DNA from: CAZVJA01 sp964626885
GTDB lineage: Bacteria; Planctomycetota; Planctomycetia; Planctomycetales; Planctomycetaceae
Assembly: GCA_964626885.1 (NCBI GenBank)
Contig: CAZVJA010000107.1
Span: 1-17,368 of the forward strand
Length of the DNA stretch: 17,368 bases
Direction: 5' to 3'
Below, in pieces: positions 7,111-15,242 of this stretch. The notes below the pieces were generated by a model. It did not search any database. It was not told where the DNA came from and was given only the letters and a program-made list of their open reading frames with translations. A program made the position numbers and the translations under genes. Within the stretch, counting starts at the first letter, position 1, and each line of letters starts with the position of its first letter.

Positions 7111-10100
7111 GATTTTTTAGCTCCTCCCGTTCGAGGTTGGGTGGATGCGGTGCTCGGCGCGGTCCGCGATTTACGAGGGAGGTCGATTCCCGTCAAAGTT
7201 TCCGGTGCCACGTTGATCGGTCTCCGTTTACGGGACGCTCGATTGCCGGCGAACAAAAATGCCGCCGTGACACCGATCGCCAGCAGCAATCCGATAAGAC
7301 CATAGAGGACGGGAGATCCTCGCTTCGATGGCGCGGCCGGCGTTTGCGCTGTCTTCGAGACGGTGGGTTGCGGTTCCGCCTTTGGTGNNNNNNNNNNNNN
7401 NNNNNNNNNNNNNNNNNNNNNNNNNNNNNNNNNNNNNNNNNNNNNNNNNNNNNNNNNNNNNNNNNNNNNNNNNNNNNNNNNNNNNNNGCGGCCGGCGTTT
7501 GCGCTGTCTTCGAGACGGTGGGTTGCGGTTCCGCCTTTGGTGCCGATGCCTTCACGCTCGGGGCTTTGGTGGCGGCTGCCAATGGGGTCGATTTCGGCAA
7601 CGCGGCCGTATTAGAGTCCGCAACAATCACGTCCGGTTTCTTCATTGGCTTCGCTGTGCGGCCGAGATCTTTTTGAATCTGTTGATAAAGAGCGTCGAGC
7701 TTGCCCCACCATTCGTCGCTGATGTCGCTGCTGATCAGTACGAATGCATCAATTTCCTGCAGCCCCTTCTCCAGCGCTGTCTTCTTGTCCTCCGGCGACT
7801 TTCTGCTCAGTCCATAGAGACGACGACACACGGCCAGGTTGTAACGGGCTTCGGCATAGCGGTTGCGATAATCGTCGCTCTTGCTTCCCGAGGCCAGAAT
7901 ACGCTGCAGCCTCGTGGCGGATTGAGCCCAGCCCCAGACGATACCGCTGTCGCTGCTCGCGGTGCTCTCCTCACCGGTGCCGTTGATCGCCGTCAGATAT
8001 TTCTCGGGATCGTTTTTCCCCCATGCTTGCAGCAGAGAGGCTGCTTCAAACTGCGCGTCGAGCGCCCGAGGGATCACCTTCAGGACCGACCGCACCAACT
8101 CAAAGGCGGCGTCAAATCGTCCCTCGCGTTTGAGACAATCGACCAGTCGCAATTTGACTCCCGGCTCACGATCGCTGGGGACAAACGCATTATCGGATTT
8201 GTCGCGTTCTAGAATCTCCATGTACGTAGCGGCCGCCTTGTTGAAATACTCGCGCGATACCTTGGTTTGATCGGTCATTCCCTGGCCCAGCCCGAAATAG
8301 GTCTCTGCGATCCAGATGAGCGAACCGTAACTCATGCTCTGCTTACGCTCGAAAAGCTTATCGAGGAAAGCTTGGAACGATTCACGTACCTGTGACAACC
8401 TCGTGTCATCGTGCTGAGCTACAAGACGTTCAATCTCTTTCTGAATCTCGCGACCCAATGAAATATAGACCCCGGCGATACCTTCGGCTCCCGACCCGCC
8501 CGCCACTTGCTCCAATCCCTTCATGGCATCGAGTGCTTGATCAACCTGCTGACTGCCGACGTAGGCCCGCAATAAAAGCTGATAGACCAGTCCCGCGAAC
8601 GGTCGTCCCTGAATTCCCTCCGCCGGTCGCGCCGAATCGTCAGCGACCGCGATCGCATCGATCGGCGCGTGGGGATTTTCGGTCAGCAGGTGCACTGCAT
8701 CGGCATAGTTCCCGAGCGAGACGTCGATTTGCGCGAGGGAGACTTTCGCCGCGATGAGCGCCGTGGGAGGCGCGCCGGCAGCGTCCGCATCTTCGTGGTA
8801 ACGGGCGATGCCGGTTTTCAAACGCTCGGCAGCGGAGATCCGCCACTTCGCCCGCTCTTCGGGAGTGGTCTTGGTTGCTTCGGTCGCCTCACGATTTCCT
8901 GACGTGTTCAGCCACGCCGTCCAGTAAGCCTGACCCGCGGCAATTTGTGCGACGGCGTATTGATCGGAAGCCTCCGGAATCTGCTCGTACCAACGAACAG
9001 CTTCGAGCGGCTGCTTCTGTCGATCGTGGATCTGGCCGAGTGTGATGCGGACCGACGCGGCCCGCTCACTCTCCGGCCATGTTTGCACCAGGTAATCCGC
9101 GGCGCGCGTCAGTTGCCGTAATTCCGCATCGCGAGAGTTCTGCGGTGCGGCGAAATAGGCCTGCTGCCACGAAGCAAACGCCAGGAACGCTGCTTCAAGC
9201 GCAATCTCCGCGTCGATGCTTTTCAACCGACGAGCCACGTAATCGGCCAGAATCCCCGCCTCGTCACTGTTCTTCATCTCGAAGTTCGCAAACGCCAGCA
9301 GGTAGCGGGCGTTGTAAACCTGCTTGCGATCGGTCTTTGAGTCGGCGACATCGAGCGCCAGCTTCAACAGCCGCGCCGTCTCTTCCAGATGCCGAGTCCG
9401 TTCTCTTTGCAACTCTTCCTTCTTGGCGGGTTCCGTGGCGTCCGCGATCCGCTCGTTAAAGCTTGCAAGATCGTTGATGTTCTTACGGGCCACGGCGAGC
9501 GCCCCCTCGAAATCCTTTGGGCCGCCGGGATCGCGGTGCAGCGCGGCGTTCAGCCGAGCCATCATCGCCGATGACGGCTCCTTGAATTCTCCCGCGAATC
9601 GATTGATCACCTTGGCATCATCGAGCGCGTCTTTGAGACGCGATTCCCGCTCGTTTTCCGAGGCAGATCGATCCCCTGCCAACTGTTCGATCGCCCGCGC
9701 CCGCTCCCAACGGATGCCCAACCCCACCGACGATGCGGCCCGTTCCTTCGATTGCGACAGCCACGCCCCTGCTTCCTGCACAACGAGCTGATAATCTTTC
9801 GTCTGCGGATGATTCAGGCAGATCAGGCGAAACTGCAGCACGCGGTCTTGCAACTGCTGCATGGTGTCGGAACGGCCGGGGTGTTGCAGCAGCTCATTGT
9901 AGATGCCGAGCGCCTTCCCGATTTCCCCCTGCTCCTCGAAGCATTTTCCTTGCCACATGCGGGCATGCAGACCAACCACCTGGCTGCGGTATTTTTCGTG
10001 GATTTTCTCAAACTCCCCCGCGGCGCGAGTGAGGACTTTGCGATACTCGTCGGTCCGGGCGTCGTAGGTTTGACTTTCCTCGTAGGTGCAAATCGCAAGA

Positions 10101-10795
10101 TCAAGCTGCGCGCGGAGGTAGGCGGTCTCGACCTTGTCGCGAGCCGCTTTGAGTTCCGTCTCTTTGGGATCAATCGGCGTGCGGGGGAGCTTGTCCCATT
10201 CTGCTTTATGACGGTCGTGCGCCGCCTGAAATACTTCCCGCGCCTTCGCGACTAATTGCCGCGCCTGTTGCTGTAACTCTTCCTTGCGCGTTCCATTTTC
10301 CGACGCGCGCGTTTGCCAGACAATCACGCGCGCCCGACCGATGAGAATCTCAGCCCGTTGCGAGTCCGCTTCGCCCGACAGCGGATGGCCCGGATTCGCC
10401 TGCACGAATTTCTCGAGGTTGGATTCCGCGAGATCGAGTTCCTTGGACCGGGCGTCGTTGTTGCGGAGCGTCTCGGAGTTGCGCAGGTGTGTGATTGCGC
10501 GCTCGTACTGGAGCACGCTTTTCAGCTCCGCGCTGAGATCGGGACGTTTGTCGAGTTGATCGAGATAGAGCAACGCATAGTCGTAATAGTGCCGCTCTCG
10601 TAAGCCGCGAACGAAATCCAGATCGCGGTCGGCCGCACGCGCATCAGTCGGAATCACCGCCGCCGCAAGTGCCAGCACCAGTGTGAACAGCATTTGTGAG
10701 AAGAAGGCCGGGGACGCCCCAGTCGCCGGGCGCGACCGGGCCGGCGGGCCGATTCCCCGACACTCCATTCGACAGCAATGCACCGTGCGCCTCAT
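7107..10795 (-). CDS. Large exported TPR protein with C-terminal membrane anchor (assembly gap inside)
   Basis: After removing the false gap this is 1177 residues. The N-terminus holds a signal-peptide core (about 35-50) with likely cleavage after ARA at 54. The body is a long series of TPR-like helical repeats, such as LGIYNELLQHPGRSDTM and AVRWYEQIPEAS, and recalls YbgF/BamD-like repeat proteins. A Pro/Ala/Lys linker precedes one membrane helix at about 1111-1131 (VLYGLIGLLLAIGVTAAFLFA). A basic RKRR and a short tail follow, so the repeats should face the periplasm and the tail the cytoplasm. Without gap repair the frame ends in a false basic tail at 7193. The start is uncertain: ATGs at 10795, 10768 and 10693 are possible. 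The last gives the signal core without its positive residues, so a longer form is preferred. First gene of the TPR-ExbB-ExbD cluster. Confidence 0.88.
7121..7127 (-). promoter_or_regulatory. Ribosome binding site of the 361-residue TPR gene
   Basis: GGAGGAG on the minus strand, 10 nt before the ATG at 7110, lying within the last codons of the large TPR gene. Together with the 4-bp overlap it indicates coupled translation. Confidence 0.65.
7333..7542. other. False assembly gap: 100 N between identical 55-bp copies
   Basis: Bases 7333-7387 and 7488-7542 are identical over 55 bp and border N 7388-7487. The overlap length is the same as at 4825-5034, which points to one assembler setting (k = 55). 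Deleting one copy plus the Ns restores the frame of the large TPR protein through its C-terminal membrane helix. Confidence 0.88.
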
Positions 10796-10834
10796 TCGCG
10801 TTGCGGAATCCTTGCGGAACAGGCCCCGTCGTTA

Positions 10835-10863
10835 AGCATAGTGATGCGGGAAGCGTGCTGCAA
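10835..10863 (-). promoter_or_regulatory. Candidate sigma70 promoter of the TPR-ExbB-ExbD cluster
   Basis: On the minus strand a -35-like TTGCAG (10863-10858) and a -10-like TATGCT (10840-10835) are separated by exactly 17 nt. Transcription would begin near 10828, about 33 nt before the ATG at 10795. The hexamers match the consensus only partly (3/6 and 4/6). A palindrome (10871-10880) lies 7 bp upstream of the -35. Confidence 0.4.
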
Positions 10864-10869
10864 CAACCT

Positions 10870-10952
10870 GCCGCCGGCGGTCGTGGCTGGTCAGTTGTCG
10901 GGTAGGGTGACGCAGATTGGAATACTGAATCACCCGGCCGCCGGCGGTCGTG
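10870..10952. repeat. Two identical 16-bp repeats with palindromic core
   Basis: The 16-bp sequence GCCGCCGGCGGTCGTG occurs at 10870-10885 and again at 10937-10952, in the same orientation. Each contains the perfect 10-bp palindrome CCGCCGGCGG. The two copies sit just upstream of the candidate minus-strand and plus-strand promoters respectively, so they are possible regulator-binding sites for the divergent genes. Confidence 0.55.
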
Positions 10953-10957
10953 AGTCA

Positions 10958-10986
10958 TTGAGGGAGCGGCCGGAGCGGCGTAGAAT
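10958..10986 (+). promoter_or_regulatory. Candidate sigma70 promoter of the two-helix membrane protein gene
   Basis: TTGAGG (10958-10963) and TAGAAT (10981-10986) separated by exactly 17 nt; matches to consensus are 4/6 and 5/6. Transcription would start near 10993, leaving a leader of about 85 nt before the ATG at 11078. Confidence 0.45.
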
Positions 10987-11077
10987 TCAGCCAACGCGGC
11001 CGATCTCGCAGAACCGATGATCAGCCTTCTGAACAATCGTTCGCTCTTTACGTCGCCGTACAAGGTCATTCCTCGCA

Positions 11078-12148
11078 ATGTCGCCTGGCACGCAGACAAA
11101 CCCCACCGGCGCATGGAGCCGGCGAGAAAAAACTCGGCTCGGCGGGTTGATCGTCCTGCTGTTATTTGTTCTGTATGCCATCAAGTGGAGTGCCGATCCC
11201 GACCATTGGAAATGGCTAATTCCGCCCCCTCCCCGCGCCGGCGAAATTGAAAAGACGAAGGGCCAATCTGGAGCTTTGGTGGACGAGGTTCCGTTCGAGA
11301 CCGGAGTTGATTCCGCCGCCGGAACTCAGGGGCAACCGCGAGACGACGCAAAAGAAGTCGGCGGGAAAATTGAAGCTGGAAAATACGACGACCTCGTCGT
11401 TCCTGAATCGCTCTTGAAATCAGTACAAGACAATACCCTGGGGGTGCGCAGCGCCGAAGCAGAGGCGTTTTACTCCGTCTTGGCGCGGGCGAGGAACCTG
11501 GCCGACGTTGAGCAATCGGGTGCAGCGAAGGATGAGACGGCTTATACAGTTCTGATGTCCAACGCCGCACATTACCGCGGACGGCTGGTGACGATCAGCG
11601 GGCAGATCCGTCGTCTCAACGCACTTCCGGTCGAACAGAACGACGCGGGAATCGATCGGCTCTACGAAGCCTGGATGTTCACCGCCGACGCGGGGAACAA
11701 TCCCATTCGTGTCGTGGTGACATCAATTCCCGAAGGAATGCCGTTGGGAGAGAGCGACCGTTTGCGGGGACGGGTCACCGGGTATTTCTTCAAGCTGCAA
11801 GGCTATGAGGCTCAAAGCGGTCTGCACACCGCTCCCCTGCTGCTGGCCAAGGAGTTGAAGCAACTCCCCTCAGTACGCCCGGCTATAGGTCCAAGCTCCA
11901 GCTTGAACATGCTGCTGACCGCGGGGCTGGTACTCGTCGCGCTCGGAGCCGGCTTCATCCGCTGGCAGACACGCTACCATCAAACACGCGCCAACAGTCG
12001 TAGTGTGCGCTCCGGTCGAACGGAGCATTTCCGCGAGCCATTGCCGGAGAAAGTTGATATTCCGGTGGATGACGCGCGGGAATCGACTGCTGATGCCAAT
12101 GCAGTCGACACCGAGAATTCGACTGCTGAACCGAATGAGCCGAACTGA
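11078..12148 (+). CDS. Hypothetical membrane protein with two helices and OB-like central domain
   Basis: A 356-residue protein I cannot assign to a named family. A basic N-terminus (RREKTR) precedes a membrane helix at about 21-37. A Pro-rich and acidic linker follows, then a folded region at about 100-265. In it, HYRGRLVTISGQIRRL (165-180), a WMFTAD strand, a PIRVVVTSIPEG strand and DRLRGRVTGYFFKLQGYE (228-244) resemble the strands of an OB-fold. A second helix at about 277-296 is followed by RWQTRYH and a 60-residue acidic tail rich in Thr/Asn/Glu. Both ends therefore probably face the cytoplasm, with the OB-like domain on the other side of the membrane. The ribosome binding site is weak (AAGG, about 12 nt upstream). 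It is divergent from the TPR cluster and convergent with the lipoprotein gene. The OB call is by eye only. Confidence 0.8.
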   Translation: MSPGTQTNPTGAWSRREKTRLGGLIVLLLFVLYAIKWSADPDHWKWLIPPPPRAGEIEKTKGQSGALVDEVPFETGVDSAAGTQGQPRDDAKEVGGKIEAGKYDDLVVPESLLKSVQDNTLGVRSAEAEAFYSVLARARNLADVEQSGAAKDETAYTVLMSNAAHYRGRLVTISGQIRRLNALPVEQNDAGIDRLYEAWMFTADAGNNPIRVVVTSIPEGMPLGESDRLRGRVTGYFFKLQGYEAQSGLHTAPLLLAKELKQLPSVRPAIGPSSSLNMLLTAGLVLVALGAGFIRWQTRYHQTRANSRSVRSGRTEHFREPLPEKVDIPVDDARESTADANAVDTENSTAEPNEPN

Positions 12149-12211
12149 GCGCAGAGTGATTCAGCACGGCGCACATAGAATTAAAGTGTCACGACCTTCC
12201 GATCGTCCGCT

Positions 12212-13033
12212 TCAATTCGCGACCGGGGAATTCGCCTTGGGAATGATGCGGTCGAGGCTGGTGATCCGGTACTGGGCCTTGCCGCCCGGATCGCGCTGAT
12301 CGTAATCCAGTTCTCCAACGACGCGGACAATGTCGCCGTCCCGCAATTTGCTCAGTCCTTCGTGGGGCGCAAGACGCACGGCGCCGCCGAGTCGATCGGT
12401 TTGAGGGGGCGCCAGATCGTAGGTGATGTGCCAAGAATCGTCGTTCTTGTCGTGGTCGACCCGACCGGCGAGCCAAGTGTAGCCGGCTTCGTCGTGGCCA
12501 TAAGGAATCGGCGCGCCGTTAGGTCCTCGGCGCGCGGCTTCCGGATCGAGCGGCCGAGGTTCCAGGAAGTCATCGCTGCCGGACGTTGAAACGTCGGCAT
12601 GATTCACACCGACAAATTCCTCACGCTGGCCGCGCATCTGCGTGAACGGAGAGGAGTTGTCCTCCTCGTTGCGCGAGGCGCCCGGTGGACCTTGGAGATC
12701 ATTTGGATTTCCAAAATCATTCGGCTGGGGAACCGGTTTTTCGGATCGGTTTCCCGGCGACGAGCTGCCGTTCCATAACTGTGCAGGATTGTTGCCGGAG
12801 CCCGGAGTCGTGGGAGCCTGGAACGTCGAGTTCGGACTTCCCCCTGGTGCTAAAGCCGGTGGGCTCTGCGGGAACGTGGCGGGTGGAGCCCCGGGAAACG
12901 TCTGCTGCGGCATGATGGTGCCGGGGGGGGCATAGGTGCCGGGGTAGCCATAGGGGGAATACCAGTGGCATCCGCTCAAAAGCACAACGGCGAGCCCGCA
13001 CAAGATGTGGGGCCTCCAATGGCTGCAATGCAT
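12212..13033 (-). CDS. Proline-rich lipoprotein with C-terminal OB-like domain
   Basis: A 273-residue predicted lipoprotein of unknown function. The N-terminus has a lipoprotein signal with lipobox L19-S20-G21-C22. A low-complexity stretch rich in Pro, Gly, Ser, Asn, Tyr and Thr fills about 23-130 and probably acts as a flexible spacer. A compact C-terminal domain (about 180-268) has AGYTWLAGRVDHDKND, WHITYDLAPP, GAVRLAPHEG and DGDIVRVVGELDYDQRD strands, again resembling an OB-type barrel. The ATG at 13033 is supported by GAGGA 8 nt upstream. It is transcribed towards the two-helix protein gene, with 63 bp between the two stops and no obvious hairpin terminator there. The exact function is unknown. 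Confidence 0.85.
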   Translation of the reverse strand: MHCSHWRPHILCGLAVVLLSGCHWYSPYGYPGTYAPPGTIMPQQTFPGAPPATFPQSPPALAPGGSPNSTFQAPTTPGSGNNPAQLWNGSSSPGNRSEKPVPQPNDFGNPNDLQGPPGASRNEEDNSSPFTQMRGQREEFVGVNHADVSTSGSDDFLEPRPLDPEAARRGPNGAPIPYGHDEAGYTWLAGRVDHDKNDDSWHITYDLAPPQTDRLGGAVRLAPHEGLSKLRDGDIVRVVGELDYDQRDPGGKAQYRITSLDRIIPKANSPVAN

Positions 13034-13066
13034 GCGATGGGTCCTCGAATGCGATCAGAATTGTCG

Positions 13067-13096
13067 AAAACGAACGGTTACGGGGGGGTTCGTTTT
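13067..13096. repeat. Perfect 9-bp inverted repeat upstream of the lipoprotein gene
   Basis: AAAACGAAC at 13067-13075 and GTTCGTTTT at 13088-13096 form a perfect inverted repeat around a 12-nt G-rich centre. It lies 33 bp upstream of the lipoprotein start, before its ribosome binding site. It could be an operator, an attenuator-like hairpin in the leader, or the terminator of a transcript from the right. No other feature of the 13034-13329 interval was clear apart from the promoter near 13272. Confidence 0.5.
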
Positions 13097-13271
13097 CCCG
13101 CGGGGAAATGCTGCGCCGACGTGATTGATACGGGTATTTCCGTCTGAAAACCCGGTGGGCGGCACGGCGCGGCCACCCTCCGGCAGATCGGAAACGGCGG
13201 GATTGTACGAATCGGCCGGTTTCTGTCCAGAGCGATTTTCGGGGAGTGAAATCGGGGTGAAAATGCCCGGT

Positions 13272-13301
13272 TGCCAGGCAGTTCACAAAGAGCGTACAAA
13301 T
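13272..13301 (+). promoter_or_regulatory. Candidate promoter of the small membrane protein gene
   Basis: TTGCCA (13272-13277, 5/6 match) and TACAAA (13296-13301, 4/6 match) with an 18-nt spacer. Transcription would start near 13308, about 22 nt before the ATG, just enough for the Shine-Dalgarno. Confidence 0.4.
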
Positions 13302-13315
13302 AGGCACATCGATAG

Positions 13316-13322
13316 AAGGAGG
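13316..13322 (+). promoter_or_regulatory. Strong ribosome binding site (AAGGAGG)
   Basis: AAGGAGG ends 7 nt before the ATG at 13330. It is the strongest Shine-Dalgarno match in the window and the main support for the short gene that follows. Confidence 0.75.
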
Positions 13323-13329
13323 ATGCACG

Positions 13330-13542
13330 ATGCCGACCAGTTCACAACAGCCAAATGAGCATCCGTTGCTGCGAACCGTGACGACACTGCTGGCGGTTGT
13401 TCAGGTTCTCGCCGGAGGTTACGTCATCTTCGACGGCTTCAACCGCCACGACTGGACGCTGGTGGGAATCGGGTTTGTGACTGCGACGATGTCCCCCGGC
13501 TGGTACGCCCTCGCACGCTCTCGTAGGCCGCCAGTGACGTAA
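13330..13542 (+). CDS. Small two-helix membrane protein, unknown function
   Basis: A 70-residue protein with two hydrophobic segments, about 17-37 (TLLAVVQVLAGGYVIFDGF) and 44-62 (LVGIGFVTATMSPGWYALA), joined by a short NRHDW loop. The tail is basic (RSRRPP). A perfect AAGGAGG 7 nt upstream and a candidate promoter make it credible as a separately transcribed small gene. I do not recognise a family. It is divergent from the lipoprotein gene and convergent with the CehA-like gene, whose stop lies 62 bp further on. Confidence 0.75.
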   Translation: MPTSSQQPNEHPLLRTVTTLLAVVQVLAGGYVIFDGFNRHDWTLVGIGFVTATMSPGWYALARSRRPPVT

Positions 13543-13604
13543 AGAGACGGCGCTTCGCAAACTGGGAAATTAAAGCCCGGCGAGCCTCCCGAGGATCCGC
13601 TTCG

Positions 13605-15242
13605 TCATTCCGCATTGGCATTGTTGACGATGTCCTGCCAGAACGTCCGGGCGCGGTCGTGGTAGCTGAGGACTTCGCGTAATTGGGCCGGGTCTTTCAG
13701 CTTATCGCCTACCCGTTTGTAGCGTTCGTTGACCCAGTCGAGAAAGAACGATGCTGACTGTTTGCTCACGCGGTTCTTCACGTCGCCGATCTCAACGTAA
13801 AATGGTGCGGTCGAGGCGAAACGGAACGTTCGCTGATCATTCGCAATTGCCCGCACCAGAAACCAGCCGCTGGAGTCGAAATCGAGTGATTTGAGAGTCA
13901 AAGTCTGTCGCGGTACACCGAGGCGAAATGCACGCCCATAGCCGGGAGCATTACTCGGCAGAATTTGCTTGACCGGCAACTTCTGTGCCACAATGCCATT
14001 GCGAATGATTTCCACTTCCTGTATCTCGTCGACGCTTGTCAATTCGATCTCGATGGGGATCTTCAGTTGTTGACCTGCTTCGGCATGGAACACGTGCCCC
14101 GGTCGATGACCTTCCGCCAAGACATTCAACAGCGGACCGTTCGTCACAAAGGATCGCCCCGATTTCAGTCCATTCCACCAAAGTCGCATGTTCTCCGCAG
14201 GGTCGTTGCTTTCCGATCGCATGTAAACGTACACGCGATTGTAGCCAACCGGATTAGGCAACACGCCGGATGCACTCCCCGCCGACGGCGGAATGCGGAG
14301 TCCGCAGTTGAGAATGTGATAATAAATCTCCTGCGACCAGAAGCCGTTGCCGCGCGGGGCGGGAAGTCGATCAGCATCGCGCGGCTTGCCCCACGCTTCG
14401 GTCTCATACATCGTGCCGCGGCACATATGATTGTTCGCGATGCCGATCGAATCGACGTTTGCGCACGCCAGCCAGACCGGCACGTCCCACCAGAAAGGTT
14501 TTTCAATGTCGATCCAGACGTCCGGGTTTTGCTCGCGCGCCATCTCGACAAACTTCATCGGCGACGGATATTCGCGCGACGCCCCTGTAATCGGCAATGG
14601 TTGCTTCAATCCAAAAAAGAGGAGTGCCCCTCCCTCGCGTTCGTCCTCGCCGGCCATCACGTCGTAGATGCGGCAGTTATCAAAGAGCCTCGTCGTCTTC
14701 TCCGGAATCTGCTGGTCGGCCCAAAGATTGCGGTTATTCCACCAAGTGATGACCGGGGCCACATCCAGATCTTCCGCCTGCATCAATCGATGAATGTCTT
14801 CCACAGGGCGATGGACGTGCAAGTCCCCGGAGATCCAACCTTGCTCGCGGAGATTGGCAATCCGGCGGATCGCCGTGACGTATTGCCCCGTCTCACCCGG
14901 TTCCAGGTCAAACGTGCGTTGCAGTCGTTCATATTCCGGTCCCCGCTCTAGTTGAACCGTGTATTTTCCGGCCGGAAGTTTGAGTTCCACACCTCCCTCG
15001 CAAACGAAATGGTCCTTCCAGAACGGGAATTTCTCGGGACGGATGGGTTTATTCGCGTCGTCGAGAAGATACACGCGGCATGGGAGCAGCGGGAGGTCTA
15101 CTCCCGATTCGCTGGTGAACTTCACAATCAACCGAGCATCTTGCTTGGGCGTCTCATCGGCCGACAAAAAGGGGGCGTACAAGCCAATGACTAGCGCTGC
15201 AACAAGGGTTGTCACTTGCATGGGTCGGAATTCCGCTTTCAT
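13605..15242 (-). CDS. Secreted CehA/McbA-like (PHP-type) metallohydrolase-like protein
   Basis: A 545-residue exported protein resembling CehA/McbA-family proteins, which carry a PHP-type metal-dependent hydrolase fold. Members hydrolyse carbamates or other esters, but most planctomycete members have unknown substrates. The signal peptide is at 1-28, with likely cleavage after LSA. A beta-sandwich domain resembling a carboxypeptidase regulatory domain covers about 36-125. The catalytic domain follows, with the metal-binding motif GDLHVHRP at 139-146 (His142, His144), an acidic GEDERE near 198-203, DIEKPFWWD near 245-253 and IANNHM near 268-273. A strand-rich C-terminal domain covers about 370-500, then a helical tail. 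The start was set at 15242, not 15251, because GAGG lies 9 nt before the second ATG but abuts the first. Not all metal ligands can be assigned by eye, so activity is not certain. Confidence 0.85.
   Translation of the reverse strand: MKAEFRPMQVTTLVAALVIGLYAPFLSADETPKQDARLIVKFTSESGVDLPLLPCRVYLLDDANKPIRPEKFPFWKDHFVCEGGVELKLPAGKYTVQLERGPEYERLQRTFDLEPGETGQYVTAIRRIANLREQGWISGDLHVHRPVEDIHRLMQAEDLDVAPVITWWNNRNLWADQQIPEKTTRLFDNCRIYDVMAGEDEREGGALLFFGLKQPLPITGASREYPSPMKFVEMAREQNPDVWIDIEKPFWWDVPVWLACANVDSIGIANNHMCRGTMYETEAWGKPRDADRLPAPRGNGFWSQEIYYHILNCGLRIPPSAGSASGVLPNPVGYNRVYVYMRSESNDPAENMRLWWNGLKSGRSFVTNGPLLNVLAEGHRPGHVFHAEAGQQLKIPIEIELTSVDEIQEVEIIRNGIVAQKLPVKQILPSNAPGYGRAFRLGVPRQTLTLKSLDFDSSGWFLVRAIANDQRTFRFASTAPFYVEIGDVKNRVSKQSASFFLDWVNERYKRVGDKLKDPAQLREVLSYHDRARTFWQDIVNNANAE

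Noticed and set aside
7193..7387. Basic C-terminal tail of the large TPR protein as read through the Ns
   Set aside because: Shifted-frame artefact of the false gap. The repaired frame encodes a membrane helix and ends with a 4-bp overlap to the next gene.
10644..11114. Minus-strand open frame across the divergent intergenic region
   Set aside because: It covers both candidate promoters and the palindromes, starts inside the opposite gene and shows no family motif.
13965..14951. 328-codon open frame on the plus strand within the CehA-like gene
   Set aside because: The minus-strand gene has a signal peptide, ribosome binding site and GDLHVHRP motif. The plus-strand product is Arg/His-rich without a domain.
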